Source: JACDAN01 sp046714355 (GTDB lineage Bacteria > Actinomycetota > Thermoleophilia > Gaiellales > Gaiellaceae). Taken from it: a stretch of DNA of 31,676 bases. The position numbers were made by a program, and so were the translations under genes. The notes under the pieces were generated by a model. That model saw only the letters and a list, made by a program, of their open reading frames with translations, ran no database searches and was not told the origin of the DNA. Positions 22,579 through 31,533 of this stretch are shown piece by piece; the first letter of the stretch is position 1; the number at the start of each line of letters is the position of its first letter. The stretch lies in NCBI GenBank assembly GCA_046714355.1, contig JBKKAR010000131.1, positions 1 through 31,676 of the forward strand, given 5' to 3'.

Positions 22579-24714
22579 ATGACGCAGCGCCTCGCCCTCG
22601 CCTCAGCCAGGCATCCCGTGCGGACAATTCTCGCCTGGCTCGTTGCCTGTCTCCTGGCCGTCGCCGCCATTGCCCTCCTGCTCGGGGACGCCCTGACGTC
22701 GGAGGCAGAGGTCACGAACAACCCCGAGTCGTACCAGGCCTACAACCTCATGAACGAAAGGCTGGCGCGCACGCGCAGGCCGGAGACCGATCCGCTGACG
22801 ACGGACGTCCTGCTCGTCCGCTCCTCATCGCTCGGTGTCGGCGAGCCGGCGTTCCGCGAGAAGGTCGACGCACTGCGCATGGAGCTCCGCGCGCTTCCCG
22901 GGGTCCTCCACGTCGCCGACGATCCCGCCGCCAGGAGCGAACGGGCGGTCGCCATCTCGCTCGGCTTGGGCGGCGAAGAGGCGGCGGATGAGGTCATCCA
23001 GCTGGTCGAACGGGCCGACGAGGAGCCGTTCGACGTCACGGCGACGGGCGAGTGGATCGTCGACCGGGACTTCAATGCGCTGTCGCAGAGCGACCTCCAG
23101 GAGGGCGAGCTCAAGTTCGGGCTGCCGGTGGCGCTCGTCGTGCTGCTGCTGGTCTTCGGCGCCGTCGTCGCAGGCCTGGTCCCGCTTCTGCTCGCGATCG
23201 TCGCGATCCTGACAGCCCTGGGACTGACCGCACTCGTGGGGTCGGTGACGGACCTTTCGCTCTTCGTGGTGAACATGCTCACGGGCATGGGGCTCGCGCT
23301 CGGGATCGATTACTCGCTGTTCGTGGTCTCGCGATTTCGCGAGGAGCGCTCTGCCGGACGAGAGAAGCTCGACGCGATTGCAGCGTCGGGTGCGACGGCG
23401 AGCCGGGCCGTCGTGTTCAGCGGGATCGCGTTCGCACTCGCGATGCTCGGGATGGTCCTCGTCCCGGACACGATCCTCCGCAGCCTCGCACTCGGTGCGA
23501 TCCTCGTGGCGATCACGTCCGTGGCCGCGGCGCTGACCCTCCTCCCCGCAGTCCTCAGCCTGCTCGGAGATCGCATCAACTCGCTCACGATTCCCTTCGT
23601 CGGTCGAAACTCCGGGCGCGGCACGGGCGCCGAAGGACGTTTCTGGAGCGCGATCGTCCGCTGGGTGATGCGCCGTCCCGTCGTCAGCCTCGTCGCGGCC
23701 ACCGCGTTCCTACTCGCGCTCTCGGCGCCGGTGCTGGCCCTCGAGACCGGGCAGGCGGGCATCCGAACGATCCCTGACAGCTACCCATCGAAGGCCGGCT
23801 TCATCGCCCTCGATCAGGAGTTCGGAGTCGGCACGACCGACTCCGTCGAGGTCGTGGTCGACGGGCCGGTCGGCGAGCCCGAGACTCGTGCCGGCATCGA
23901 GCGGCTCGCCGGGCAGCTGCGTGAGTCTCGTTCGTTCCGCCAGGTCAGCGTCGACTACCACGAGGCGGAAAACCTTGCGGTCGTCGAGGCGCTGCCGATC
24001 GGAGACAGCCGGGACGAGGCGGCGTTCCAGGCCGTTCGAGACCTCCGTGAGCAGGAGGTTCCCGGCGCCCGGGTGCTCGTGACCGGCGAGACGGCCGAGG
24101 CCGTCGACTACCTCGCCCTCACCGACAAGTGGCTGCCGATCGTCTTCCTCTTCGTGCTGGCGCTCAGCTTCGTCCTCCTGACGATCGCGTTCAGGTCGCT
24201 CGTCGTGCCTGCGAAGGCGATCCTGCTCAACCTGCTTTCAGTCGGTGCGGCCTACGGCCTCCTCGTCCTGGTCTTCCAGAAGGGGATCGGAAACGAGATC
24301 TTCGGGTTCCAGGAAGTCGAGGCGATCGAGGCCTGGGTGCCGCTCTTCCTCTTCGCGGTCCTGTTCGGGCTCTCGATGGACTACCACGTGTTCCTGCTCA
24401 GCCGCATCCGCGAGCGGTACGGGCAGACCGGAAGCAACGACGAGGCCGTGGCCCACGGAATCGGCTCCACCGCGCGGCTCATCACGGGCGCGGCGCTGAT
24501 CATCATCGCCGTGTTCAGCGGCTTCGCCCGTGGCGAGCTCGTCATGTTCCAGCAGATGGGCTTCGGGGTCGCCGTCTCGCTCCTGCTCGACGCGACGATC
24601 GTCCGATCGGTGATCCTTCCGGCGAGCATGAAGGTCCTCGGCGACCGGAACTGGTACCTGCCCCGCTGGCTCCAGTGGCTCCCGAACCTGCATGTGGAGG
24701 GGCCGGAGCGGTGA
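22579..24714 (+). CDS. MMPL-family (RND superfamily) transporter
   Basis: A 711-residue membrane exporter with the two-fold MMPL layout: helix 1, an extracytoplasmic domain (about 40-175), helices 2-6, then a second copy with its external domain (about 395-515). Each half has the conserved acidic-Tyr pair expected for proton coupling: Asp244-Tyr245 in LGIDYSLFVVSRFREE and Asp601-Tyr602 in SMDYHVFLLSRIRERYG. Family members export lipids, pigments or drugs. The ATG at 22579 lacks a ribosome site and is close to a -10 box, so it is probably leaderless. Its TGA overlaps the start of the acyl-CoA synthetase gene, which may hint at a lipid substrate; this is inferred. Confidence 0.9.
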   Translation: MTQRLALASARHPVRTILAWLVACLLAVAAIALLLGDALTSEAEVTNNPESYQAYNLMNERLARTRRPETDPLTTDVLLVRSSSLGVGEPAFREKVDALRMELRALPGVLHVADDPAARSERAVAISLGLGGEEAADEVIQLVERADEEPFDVTATGEWIVDRDFNALSQSDLQEGELKFGLPVALVVLLLVFGAVVAGLVPLLLAIVAILTALGLTALVGSVTDLSLFVVNMLTGMGLALGIDYSLFVVSRFREERSAGREKLDAIAASGATASRAVVFSGIAFALAMLGMVLVPDTILRSLALGAILVAITSVAAALTLLPAVLSLLGDRINSLTIPFVGRNSGRGTGAEGRFWSAIVRWVMRRPVVSLVAATAFLLALSAPVLALETGQAGIRTIPDSYPSKAGFIALDQEFGVGTTDSVEVVVDGPVGEPETRAGIERLAGQLRESRSFRQVSVDYHEAENLAVVEALPIGDSRDEAAFQAVRDLREQEVPGARVLVTGETAEAVDYLALTDKWLPIVFLFVLALSFVLLTIAFRSLVVPAKAILLNLLSVGAAYGLLVLVFQKGIGNEIFGFQEVEAIEAWVPLFLFAVLFGLSMDYHVFLLSRIRERYGQTGSNDEAVAHGIGSTARLITGAALIIIAVFSGFARGELVMFQQMGFGVAVSLLLDATIVRSVILPASMKVLGDRNWYLPRWLQWLPNLHVEGPER

Positions 24715-26591
24715 GTGCGCCGGTCTGGACGCCGAGCGAGGGCGTCCTGGCCTCGGCGAACGTGACCCGGCTGATGCGCCGGCACGGAGTCGACGACTAC
24801 TGGGAGCTCGTCCGCCGCTCGCAGGACGACCCCGACTGGTTCTGGGCCGCCGCGGTCGAAGACATGGGCCTCGAGTTCTCGACGCCCTGGGAGCACGTGT
24901 CCGATCTCTCGCGCGGGCCTGAGTGGGCGACGTGGTTCGTCGGCGGGAAGCTGAACATCGCCTGGAACTGCGTCCACCGCTGGGCCGTGCGGCGGCCGGA
25001 AGCCCTCGCCGCTGTCTCTCAGAGCGAGGACGGAGAGCGGCGAGAGCTGAGCTGGGCGGACATGTCCCGGCAGGTGACCCGCCTGGCAGAGGCGCTCGTG
25101 CGCCTCGGCGTCGGGCAGGGCGACCGGGTCGCGATCTTCCTCCCGATGTCACAGGAGGTGGCGATCGCCTCACATGCCTGCGCCCACATCGGCGCGATCC
25201 AGGTGCCGATCTTCTCCGGGTTCGCCGCGCCGGCCGTCGCCCAGCGGTTCCAAGCCGCCGAGGCGAAGGTCGCGATCACGACGGAGAAGTCGTTCCGTCG
25301 CGGCCGCGAGGTGCCGATGCTGGAGATCGTCGAGGAGGCCCGGGCCGAGTCGCCGATGCTCGAGCACGTCGTGGTCGCGCCGTGGGACGAACTCCTCGAG
25401 GACTCGCCGGGGGAGCTGCCCGCGGCGGAGCTCGACTCGGAGACGCCGTACCTCCTGACCTACACCTCCGGGACGACCGGCAAGCCGAAGGGCGTCGTCC
25501 ACGTCCAGGGCGGCTTCCTCGTCTCGATCGCGCGAGAGGTCTGCTACCAGGCCGACGCCGGGCCCGAGGACGTCATCCACTTCGCGACGGATATGGGCTG
25601 GATCATGGGCCCGTGGACCGTGGTCGGCGGCCACGCCATGGGCTCCACGCTCGTTTTCGCCGAAGGAGCGCCCGACTGGCCGTCTGATCGGATCTGGCGT
25701 CTGATCGAGCAGGAGCGCGTTTCGATCCTCGGGATCTCGCCGACACTCGTCCGGTCGCTGATCCCGCACGGCGAGCCGGAGGCCGACCTCTCGTCGCTCC
25801 GGCTGATGGTCACGACCGGCGAATCGTGGAACCCGGAGCCATACCGCTGGCTCCACGAGCAGGTCGGCGGCGGCCGGTGCCCGATCATCAACTGCTCGGG
25901 CGGGACCGAGGTCGGCGCCTGTTTCCTCTCACCCACGCCGGCGATCCCGATCAAGGCCTGCTCGCTCGGCGGGCCGGCGCTCGGGATGGCGATGGACGTG
26001 GTGGACAACGAGGGCCGGTCGCTCGTCGGAACCGGCGAAGTCGGTGAGCTCGTCTGCCGCAAGCCCTTCCCCGGGATGACGCGCGGTTTCTGGCGCGAGC
26101 CCGAACGCTACCTGGACACCTATTGGCGCCGGTTCCCGGGAGTCTGGACGCACGGTGACTGGGCCTCGGTCGACGAGGACGGCTACTGGTTCCTCCACGG
26201 CCGCTCCGACGACACATTGAACATCGCCGGAAAACGAGTCGGGCCGGCGGAGCTCGAGTCGGCCGCGGTCGACCACCCGTCCGTGCTCGAGGCGGCGGCG
26301 GTCGGGATCCCGCACGAGATCAAGGGCGAGGTCGCGTGGATCTTCTGCATCGCCGCACCCGGGGTGGACGCCGGCGAGGAGCTCGCCGCCGAGGTCGGCG
26401 AGCTCGTCTCCCGCGACCTCGGCAAGGCCTTCCGGCCCGACCGCGTCGTCTTCGTGAAGGCGCTGCCGAAGACCCGGAGCGCCAAGATCATGCGCCGCGC
26501 CATCCGAGCGAAAGCCCTCGGGGCCGATCTCGGGGATCTCTCCTCGCTCGAGAACCCCGAGGCGCTGGACGAGATCGGACCGGCGCTCTAG
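24711..26591 (+). CDS. AMP-forming acyl-CoA synthetase (acetyl-CoA synthetase-like)
   Basis: Activates a carboxylic acid through an acyl-adenylate to acyl-CoA. 626 residues from the GTG at 24711, which has a GGAGG site and overlaps the MMPL stop codon. The N-terminal part (about 30-90) resembles the ACAS_N domain, including GKLNIAWNCVHRW. Core motifs are YTSGTTGKPKGVVH (251-264), CSGGTEVGA (Glu400), THGDWASVDEDGYWFLHGRS and SDDTLNIAGKRVGPAELES; the catalytic lysine is Lys592 in KTRSAKIMRR. In acetyl-CoA synthetase the segment before TE is WWQTE with a Trp that limits the acyl pocket; here it is SGGTE, so a larger substrate than acetate is likely. The stop overlaps the convergent gene by CTAG. 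Confidence 0.88.
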   Translation: MSAPVWTPSEGVLASANVTRLMRRHGVDDYWELVRRSQDDPDWFWAAAVEDMGLEFSTPWEHVSDLSRGPEWATWFVGGKLNIAWNCVHRWAVRRPEALAAVSQSEDGERRELSWADMSRQVTRLAEALVRLGVGQGDRVAIFLPMSQEVAIASHACAHIGAIQVPIFSGFAAPAVAQRFQAAEAKVAITTEKSFRRGREVPMLEIVEEARAESPMLEHVVVAPWDELLEDSPGELPAAELDSETPYLLTYTSGTTGKPKGVVHVQGGFLVSIAREVCYQADAGPEDVIHFATDMGWIMGPWTVVGGHAMGSTLVFAEGAPDWPSDRIWRLIEQERVSILGISPTLVRSLIPHGEPEADLSSLRLMVTTGESWNPEPYRWLHEQVGGGRCPIINCSGGTEVGACFLSPTPAIPIKACSLGGPALGMAMDVVDNEGRSLVGTGEVGELVCRKPFPGMTRGFWREPERYLDTYWRRFPGVWTHGDWASVDEDGYWFLHGRSDDTLNIAGKRVGPAELESAAVDHPSVLEAAAVGIPHEIKGEVAWIFCIAAPGVDAGEELAAEVGELVSRDLGKAFRPDRVVFVKALPKTRSAKIMRRAIRAKALGADLGDLSSLENPEALDEIGPAL

Positions 26592-27088
26592 CCGGAGTCG
26601 CCTTCGGTCAGCCGCTTCTGGAAGGCGGGGTACGCACCGCCCTTGCCGACGGTGACGAGAGTGTCGCCCTGCTGGATCACGTCGTGTGGGAGCGCTCCGG
26701 AAATGGGCTCCGGCTCGCGGAGGATCGCGATCACCGTGATGCCCACCTTGGCCCGGAACTCCGCCTCGGCGAGTGTCTTCCCGATCCAGGGGCTCGAGTC
26801 CGGCACGGGGATCCACTCGATCAGAAGCTCCCCGAGCGCCATCTCGAGGTCCTCGACGATCTTCGGCCGCTCGTAGGCCCCACCGAGGACGGCGCCGAGC
26901 TGGCGCGCCTCGTCGTCGTCGAGCGTGATCACCGAGCGAGGCTCGTCGTCGGACCCGGACCGGAAATGGTAGAGCTCGCGCTTGCCGTCGTTGTGGAGGA
27001 TCACGGCGAGCCGGCAGCCTTCACCGGTTCGGATCGTGAACTTCGTCCCGATCCCGGGGAGACGGGTTTCCTGGAGTTCGGTGGACAT
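26588..27088 (-). CDS. TrkA-C domain regulatory subunit of a cation/proton antiporter (KhtT-like)
   Basis: A 166-residue cytosolic protein. The N-terminal part (1-75) includes LPGIGTKFTIRTGEGCRLAV and DDDEARQLGAVLGG, matching the region before the TrkA-C domain in KhtT-like proteins; residues about 82-160 form a TrkA-C (RCK C-terminal) fold with IGKTLAEAEFRAKVGITVIA and VIQQGDTLVTVGKGG. In Bacillus, KhtT regulates the K+/H+ antiporter KhtU and senses c-di-AMP; whether this one does cannot be read from sequence. It starts 4 bp after the antiporter gene, with a GAAGGGGG ribosome site at that gene's end, so both are surely co-expressed. Confidence 0.87.
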   Translation of the reverse strand: MSTELQETRLPGIGTKFTIRTGEGCRLAVILHNDGKRELYHFRSGSDDEPRSVITLDDDEARQLGAVLGGAYERPKIVEDLEMALGELLIEWIPVPDSSPWIGKTLAEAEFRAKVGITVIAILREPEPISGALPHDVIQQGDTLVTVGKGGAYPAFQKRLTEGDSG

Positions 27089-27092
27089 CGTT

Positions 27093-28274
27093 CTAACCCC
27101 CTTCGGCCAGTGTAGGGGCCGGGAACAGGCGTCGGCCGATCAGCTTGGACTCCTTCATGAGAATGACGCCGATCGTCGCGGTGATGAGGACGTAGAGACC
27201 GGCGAAGGCCACGAAGGTGTCCTGCTGCGAATCGAGCAGCTTGTCGTTCGCCGACGCCAACTGCGCCAGGATGATCGTGAACTCGCCGTGCGCGATCAGC
27301 GCCACGCCGGCGTTGAAGCTCTGGCGCGCGGTGAAGCCGCCCATCCTGCCTGCGACGTGGCCGGTCGCGATCTTGCCCAGCACGGTGGCCGGCACGGCGA
27401 GCGCGAGCAGCCAGCCGACGTCGCCCAGCGCGGAGACGTCGATCGAGAGCCCGAAGACGAAGAAGAACAGCGCGGCGAAGACGTCGCGGAAGCTGAAGAA
27501 GCGTTCCTCGATCTCCTCCCGCATCGAGGTCTCCGAGAGCACGACGCCGGCCATGAGCGCTCCGATCGCCTGGGACAGCCCGAGCGAATCGGCGATCGCC
27601 GCCATCCCGACGAGGAAGCCGAAGACGCCAAGCAGGAAGAACTCGCGCGGCAACCGGTCGAGGAGGCGGTCGATCACAGGTGAGAGCCACTTCGAGAGGG
27701 CGAGGGAGAGCGCGATGAAGCCAATCGCCTTGCCGACGATCGCGAGGGTCTCCGCCTCCGCGCCGCCGCCGCCCGCGGCGAAGCCCAGCACGAGCGCGAT
27801 CGCGATGTCCTCCGCGACGAGGATGGCGAGCACGAGGTCGGTCTCGTCGTCCGCGAGGCGCCGAAAGTCGATCAGGCCCTTGACGCTGATCGCGCTCGAG
27901 GAGACGTAGACCGCTGCGGCGAGGATCAGCGCCGCGAAGCTGAACCCGAACGCCGCGACGCCGACGATCAGGCCGAGCGCTCCATTCGCCGCGAGGTCGA
28001 ACAGGCCGCCGAAGAGCACATGGCGCCGGCTTCTCGAGATCCGGGTGAGCGTGAACTCGAGCCCGAGGAAGAAGAGGAGGAAGATGATTCCGAGCTCGGC
28101 GACGAAATCCGTCACCTCCGAGGGGCTGATGAGCGAGAGCACCTTCGGCTCGTTGGGGCCTAGGAGGAGCCCGGCGAGCAGGTACGCAGGGATCGCGGAG
28201 AGGCCGAAGCGACTGGCGACGAGGCCGAGAATGCCGAGCAGCCCGACGGTCACGGCGAGCTCCGCGAGGGTCAC
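27093..28274 (-). CDS. CPA2-family cation:proton antiporter (KhtU/KefB-like)
   Basis: Membrane antiporter of 393 residues with about 12 helices, exchanging K+ (or Na+) for protons. Conserved features include the gating region YLLAGLLLGP, FLLFFLGLEFTLTRI, the VSSSAISVKGL crossover-like segment, the LVAEDIAIALVLG motif with the transport Asp, and FFFVFGLSID. The protein stops after the membrane domain; there is no fused TrkA-N domain as in KefB/KefC, and the regulatory part is the separate downstream gene. GTG start at 28274. It is divergent from the SDR gene with 37 bp between them. Confidence 0.9.
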   Translation of the reverse strand: MTLAELAVTVGLLGILGLVASRFGLSAIPAYLLAGLLLGPNEPKVLSLISPSEVTDFVAELGIIFLLFFLGLEFTLTRISRSRRHVLFGGLFDLAANGALGLIVGVAAFGFSFAALILAAAVYVSSSAISVKGLIDFRRLADDETDLVLAILVAEDIAIALVLGFAAGGGGAEAETLAIVGKAIGFIALSLALSKWLSPVIDRLLDRLPREFFLLGVFGFLVGMAAIADSLGLSQAIGALMAGVVLSETSMREEIEERFFSFRDVFAALFFFVFGLSIDVSALGDVGWLLALAVPATVLGKIATGHVAGRMGGFTARQSFNAGVALIAHGEFTIILAQLASANDKLLDSQQDTFVAFAGLYVLITATIGVILMKESKLIGRRLFPAPTLAEGG

Positions 28275-28311
28275 GGCCCGACCCTACCCATCCCCTGGAA
28301 GACTCCTCCAT

Positions 28312-29079
28312 ATGGCCGACCGGATGGAGGGACAGGTCGCGCTCGTCACCGGCGGCGGGCGCGGCATCGGGGCGGGAATCGCCCGCGAGCTCGCCGACGC
28401 CGGGATGAAGGTCGCAGTGTCCGCCCGGACGCGCGAGCAGGTCGACGCCGTAGCGCGCGAGATCAACGGCAGAGCGGTCGTGGCCGACGTCTCGAAGCAG
28501 GAGGACGTCGACGCGATGGTCGCGGAGGTCGAGCGCGAGTTCGGCCCGATCGACGTCCTCGTCAACAACGCCGGACGGGCGCTCTGGGAAGAGGGGGCCT
28601 GGGAGGTCGAGGTCTCCGACTGGTGGAACGTCTTCGAGGTCAACGTACTCGGCGTCTACCTCTGCTGCCGGGCCGGGATCCCGGGGATGATCGAGCGAGG
28701 TCGCGGCCGCATCGTCAACACCGGCAGCGGCGCGGGCTACCTGCCAGGCCCAACCTCGACGGGGTACGGAGCCAGCAAGGCCGCCTTGTACCGATTCGGC
28801 GAACAGCTGGCGGTGCAGCTGAAGCCATACGGGATCCCGGTCTTCACGGTCAGTCCTGGGCTCGTCAAGACAGAGATGACGGCAGGCGTGTTCGCTGAGG
28901 GCGCGCCCTGGACGCCGCCGGAGCTCGCGTCGCGGTTGGTTCGGATCCTCGCGTCAGGACGGGCCGACGCGCTGAGCGGGCGCTACATCCACGCCGAGCA
29001 CGACGACATCGAGGATCTGATCCGCCGCGCCGACGAGATCGCCGAGAAGGACTTGCACGCGATCCGCCTGCAGCGCTAG
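28312..29079 (+). CDS. Short-chain dehydrogenase/reductase
   Basis: A 255-residue classical SDR oxidoreductase. Start ATG at 28312; the longer ORF in this frame runs under the antiporter gene and is rejected. The cofactor motif is TGGGRGIG (13-20), NNAG is at 85-88, and the catalytic residues are Ser139 (TGSGAGY), Tyr152 and Lys156 (YGASK). After PGLVKTEM comes the substrate loop. Arg at 39 (SART) suggests NADP(H) preference. The substrate is not indicated; FabG-like or other alcohol/ketone activity is possible. The TAG overlaps the convergent gene by CTAG. Confidence 0.88.
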   Translation: MADRMEGQVALVTGGGRGIGAGIARELADAGMKVAVSARTREQVDAVAREINGRAVVADVSKQEDVDAMVAEVEREFGPIDVLVNNAGRALWEEGAWEVEVSDWWNVFEVNVLGVYLCCRAGIPGMIERGRGRIVNTGSGAGYLPGPTSTGYGASKAALYRFGEQLAVQLKPYGIPVFTVSPGLVKTEMTAGVFAEGAPWTPPELASRLVRILASGRADALSGRYIHAEHDDIEDLIRRADEIAEKDLHAIRLQR

Positions 29080-29750
29080 CTCTTCGGGGTGATCCAGGTG
29101 GCGCGGCCGGCGCCGAGAACGCGGCCGTCCTCGCCGAAGAGCGCCGTCCCGGCGTAGAGCTTCCGGCCGTCCTCGCCCAACGCCCAGCCGAGCACGACGC
29201 AGGGCTCGTCCGGGTGCGGAAGGTGCTCGACCCTGACGGCGAGGCGGCCGAGGACGGGCATCCCACGCTCGCCGCCGTGGACGGCATACGCGCCGGGACA
29301 GTCGAGCGCCGCCCACACGAACTCCGGCGCGACGTGGTCGGCGCTCGGCATCCAAGTCGCCGCGACGAGCTCGCTGTCGGGGACAGGTCCCGCGTAGATC
29401 CCGAGGCCGTCGTCTCGAGCCCAGCCGCAGACGAAGCACTCGGGGAACGCGCTCTCCTTGTCGCCTTCCGGCAGGGCGGCGGCGGCTGCGTCCTCGAACG
29501 GGATTGGATCGGGCAGGTCGAGGTCGACGTCCGCCGGCGTCGCCTCGGCCACGACGGCGTCTCCGTCCCGGAGCTCGATCCTGCGCCGGTCGTCCTCCCA
29601 GGCCACCTCGAGCGGGCGCTCCAGCGGCGGGGGAAGCCTCAGGGTGACCTCGGCAGGGCCATGAAGGAGCGATGCGAGCACCCCGCATGTGTAGCCGCCG
29701 TTCGCCGAGCCTGTCGGGCCGCGAAAATTGCTGTCGATGACCATCTCCAT
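29076..29750 (-). CDS. Hotdog-fold (thioesterase-like) protein, function unknown
   Basis: A 224-residue protein that I read as two hotdog-like halves. The first contains FRGPTGSANGGYTCGVLASL followed by a strand EVTLRLPPPLE, the layout of acyl-CoA thioesterase-like domains. The second starts near ECFVCGWARDDGLGIYAG and continues with WAALDCPGAYAV and WALGEDGRKLYAGTALF. The CxxC (FPECFVCGW) could bind a metal or be structural. No classical catalytic motif was identified, so the enzymatic role is open. ATG start at 29750 (a second ATG two codons in); the TAGTGT at about 29759-29764 on the minus strand may be the -10, making a leaderless mRNA. Divergent from nadE. Confidence 0.7.
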   Translation of the reverse strand: MEMVIDSNFRGPTGSANGGYTCGVLASLLHGPAEVTLRLPPPLERPLEVAWEDDRRRIELRDGDAVVAEATPADVDLDLPDPIPFEDAAAAALPEGDKESAFPECFVCGWARDDGLGIYAGPVPDSELVAATWMPSADHVAPEFVWAALDCPGAYAVHGGERGMPVLGRLAVRVEHLPHPDEPCVVLGWALGEDGRKLYAGTALFGEDGRVLGAGRATWITPKS

Positions 29751-29764
29751 CGCCGGTACACTAT

Positions 29765-29787
29765 GTTTTCGACTGTGAGGCGAAAAC
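29765..29787. promoter_or_regulatory. Palindrome at the nadE start, candidate operator
   Basis: GTTTTCG (29765-29771) and CGAAAAC (29781-29787) are perfect 7-bp inverted arms around a 9-base spacer. The right arm ends one base before the nadE ATG and the spacer holds the GAGG ribosome site. TATGTT (29762-29767), a possible -10 box, overlaps the left arm. A protein bound here, or the RNA hairpin itself, would block nadE expression; the divergent gene's promoter is also within reach. Confidence 0.6.
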
Positions 29788-29788
29788 T

Positions 29789-31501
29789 ATGAGGCTTGCG
29801 CTCGCCCAGATCAACACGGTCGTCGGCGACCTCGACGGGAACGTCGCTCGAATCGTCGGCCGACTGCGGGAAGCGAGAAACGCGGGAGCCGACCTCGTCC
29901 TCTTCCCCGAGCTTGCGGTCACCGGCTATCCGCCGGAAGACCTCCTCTTCCGCCCGGGGTTCCTGCGGGAGGCGCGCCGGGCCGTCGAGCAGGTCGCCGC
30001 GGAGACCACGGACATCGCGGCGCTCGTCGGTGTCCCCTGGCTCGACCGCGACCTCTACAACGGCTGCGCGATCTGCGCCGGCGGCGAGCTCAAGGCCGTC
30101 TACCCGAAGCGATTCCTGCCGAACTACGGCGTCTTCGACGAGGTTCGCTACTTCCAGCCCGGCCGAGACTCGTACCTCCTCAAGATGGGCGAGGCGCTGA
30201 TCGGACCGACCGTCTGCGAGGACATCTGGCAGCCCGGCCCACCCGCGACCGATCTCGCGCTCGCCGGCGCTCTCGTGATCGCGAACATCTCCGCCTCGCC
30301 GTTCCACGTCGGCAAGGGGCTCGAACGGGAGGAGATGCTGATCACGCGCGCCCGGGACAACGCGTGCTGGGTCGCGCTCGTGAACGCCGTCGGCGGCCAG
30401 GACGAGCTGATCTTCGACGGGCACAGCGTCGTGATCGACGAGGAGGGCGAAGTCGTCGCGCGGGCACCGTCCTTCGAGGAGGCGCTCCTCGTGGTGGACA
30501 TCGACGTCTCGACGGCGATCGCCCGGCGCCTCGTCGACGCCCGCCGCCGAGCGCTGGCCAGCGAGCGCGAGATCCCGAACCCACCCGTGATCGACCTCGG
30601 CGAGCCGCGCGCACAGGACAGGCCCGTGAAGCCCTACGTCGCTGAGCCGCTCGGCGAGCTGGAGCAGATGCGCCGCGCGCTCGAGCTCGGGCTCTACGAC
30701 TACGTCGAGAAGAACAGCTTCAACGATCTCGTCCTGGGCGTCTCGGGCGGGATCGACTCGGCGCTCACGGCGGCACTTGCCGTCGAGGCGCTGGGGCCGG
30801 AGCGCGTCCACTGCGTCTCGATGCCGTCTCGCTACTCCTCCGAGGAGACCCGGAACGATGCGAAGCGGCTCGCCGAGAACCTCGGGACCAGCTTCCTCGA
30901 GCTCCCGATCGACCCGATCTTCGACCGCTTCGGCGACGCGCTGGCCGGCGTCTTCGAAGGACAGGAGGCCGACATCACCGAGGAGAACCTCCAGGCCCGC
31001 ATTCGCGGGACTCTGCTGATGGCGCTCTCGAACAAGTTCGGCTGGCTCGTCGTCGCCACGGGGAACAAGTCGGAGCTCTCGGTCGGGTACGCCACCCTCT
31101 ACGGGGACATGGCCGGCGGGTTCGCTCTCCTGAAGGACGTGTTCAAGACAGACGTCTTCCGGCTTGCGCGGCACCTCAACGAGCGCGTGGGCCGCGAGCT
31201 GATCCCGCAGACGACCATCGACCGAGCGCCGAGCGCCGAGCTCCGAGCGGATCAGAAGGACGAGGACTCGCTCCCGCCCTACTCGGCGCTGGACAAGGTG
31301 CTCGAGGCCTACGTCGAGGAGGACCGCTCGCACGAGGACATGACGGCAGACGGCTTCGACTCCGACGTCGTCGACCGGGCCATCGCGCTCATCGACCGGG
31401 CCGAGTACAAGCGCCGCCAGGCCCCGCCCGGCGTGAAGCTGCGGCCGAAAGCGTTCGGCCGCGACCGACGCACGCCGATCACCAACCGCTGGCGCGGTTG
31501 A
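29789..31501 (+). CDS. nadE: Glutamine-dependent NAD+ synthetase
   Basis: Catalyses the last step of NAD synthesis, amidating nicotinic acid adenine dinucleotide with glutamine-derived ammonia. 570 residues in two domains. The N-terminal nitrilase-type glutaminase (about 1-265) has its triad as Glu41 (FPELAVTGYPPE), Lys107 (YPKRFLPNYGVFDE) and Cys143 (TVCEDIW). The C-terminal synthetase (about 285-570) has the PP-loop SGGIDS (319-324), then SVGYATLYGDMAGGFALLKD. ATG start with GAGG 8 bases upstream. The gene follows a palindrome that may control it. Confidence 0.96.
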   Translation: MRLALAQINTVVGDLDGNVARIVGRLREARNAGADLVLFPELAVTGYPPEDLLFRPGFLREARRAVEQVAAETTDIAALVGVPWLDRDLYNGCAICAGGELKAVYPKRFLPNYGVFDEVRYFQPGRDSYLLKMGEALIGPTVCEDIWQPGPPATDLALAGALVIANISASPFHVGKGLEREEMLITRARDNACWVALVNAVGGQDELIFDGHSVVIDEEGEVVARAPSFEEALLVVDIDVSTAIARRLVDARRRALASEREIPNPPVIDLGEPRAQDRPVKPYVAEPLGELEQMRRALELGLYDYVEKNSFNDLVLGVSGGIDSALTAALAVEALGPERVHCVSMPSRYSSEETRNDAKRLAENLGTSFLELPIDPIFDRFGDALAGVFEGQEADITEENLQARIRGTLLMALSNKFGWLVVATGNKSELSVGYATLYGDMAGGFALLKDVFKTDVFRLARHLNERVGRELIPQTTIDRAPSAELRADQKDEDSLPPYSALDKVLEAYVEEDRSHEDMTADGFDSDVVDRAIALIDRAEYKRRQAPPGVKLRPKAFGRDRRTPITNRWRG

Positions 31502-31533
31502 TTGGCTTTTCGACGGACGGGTACGAGCGTGCC

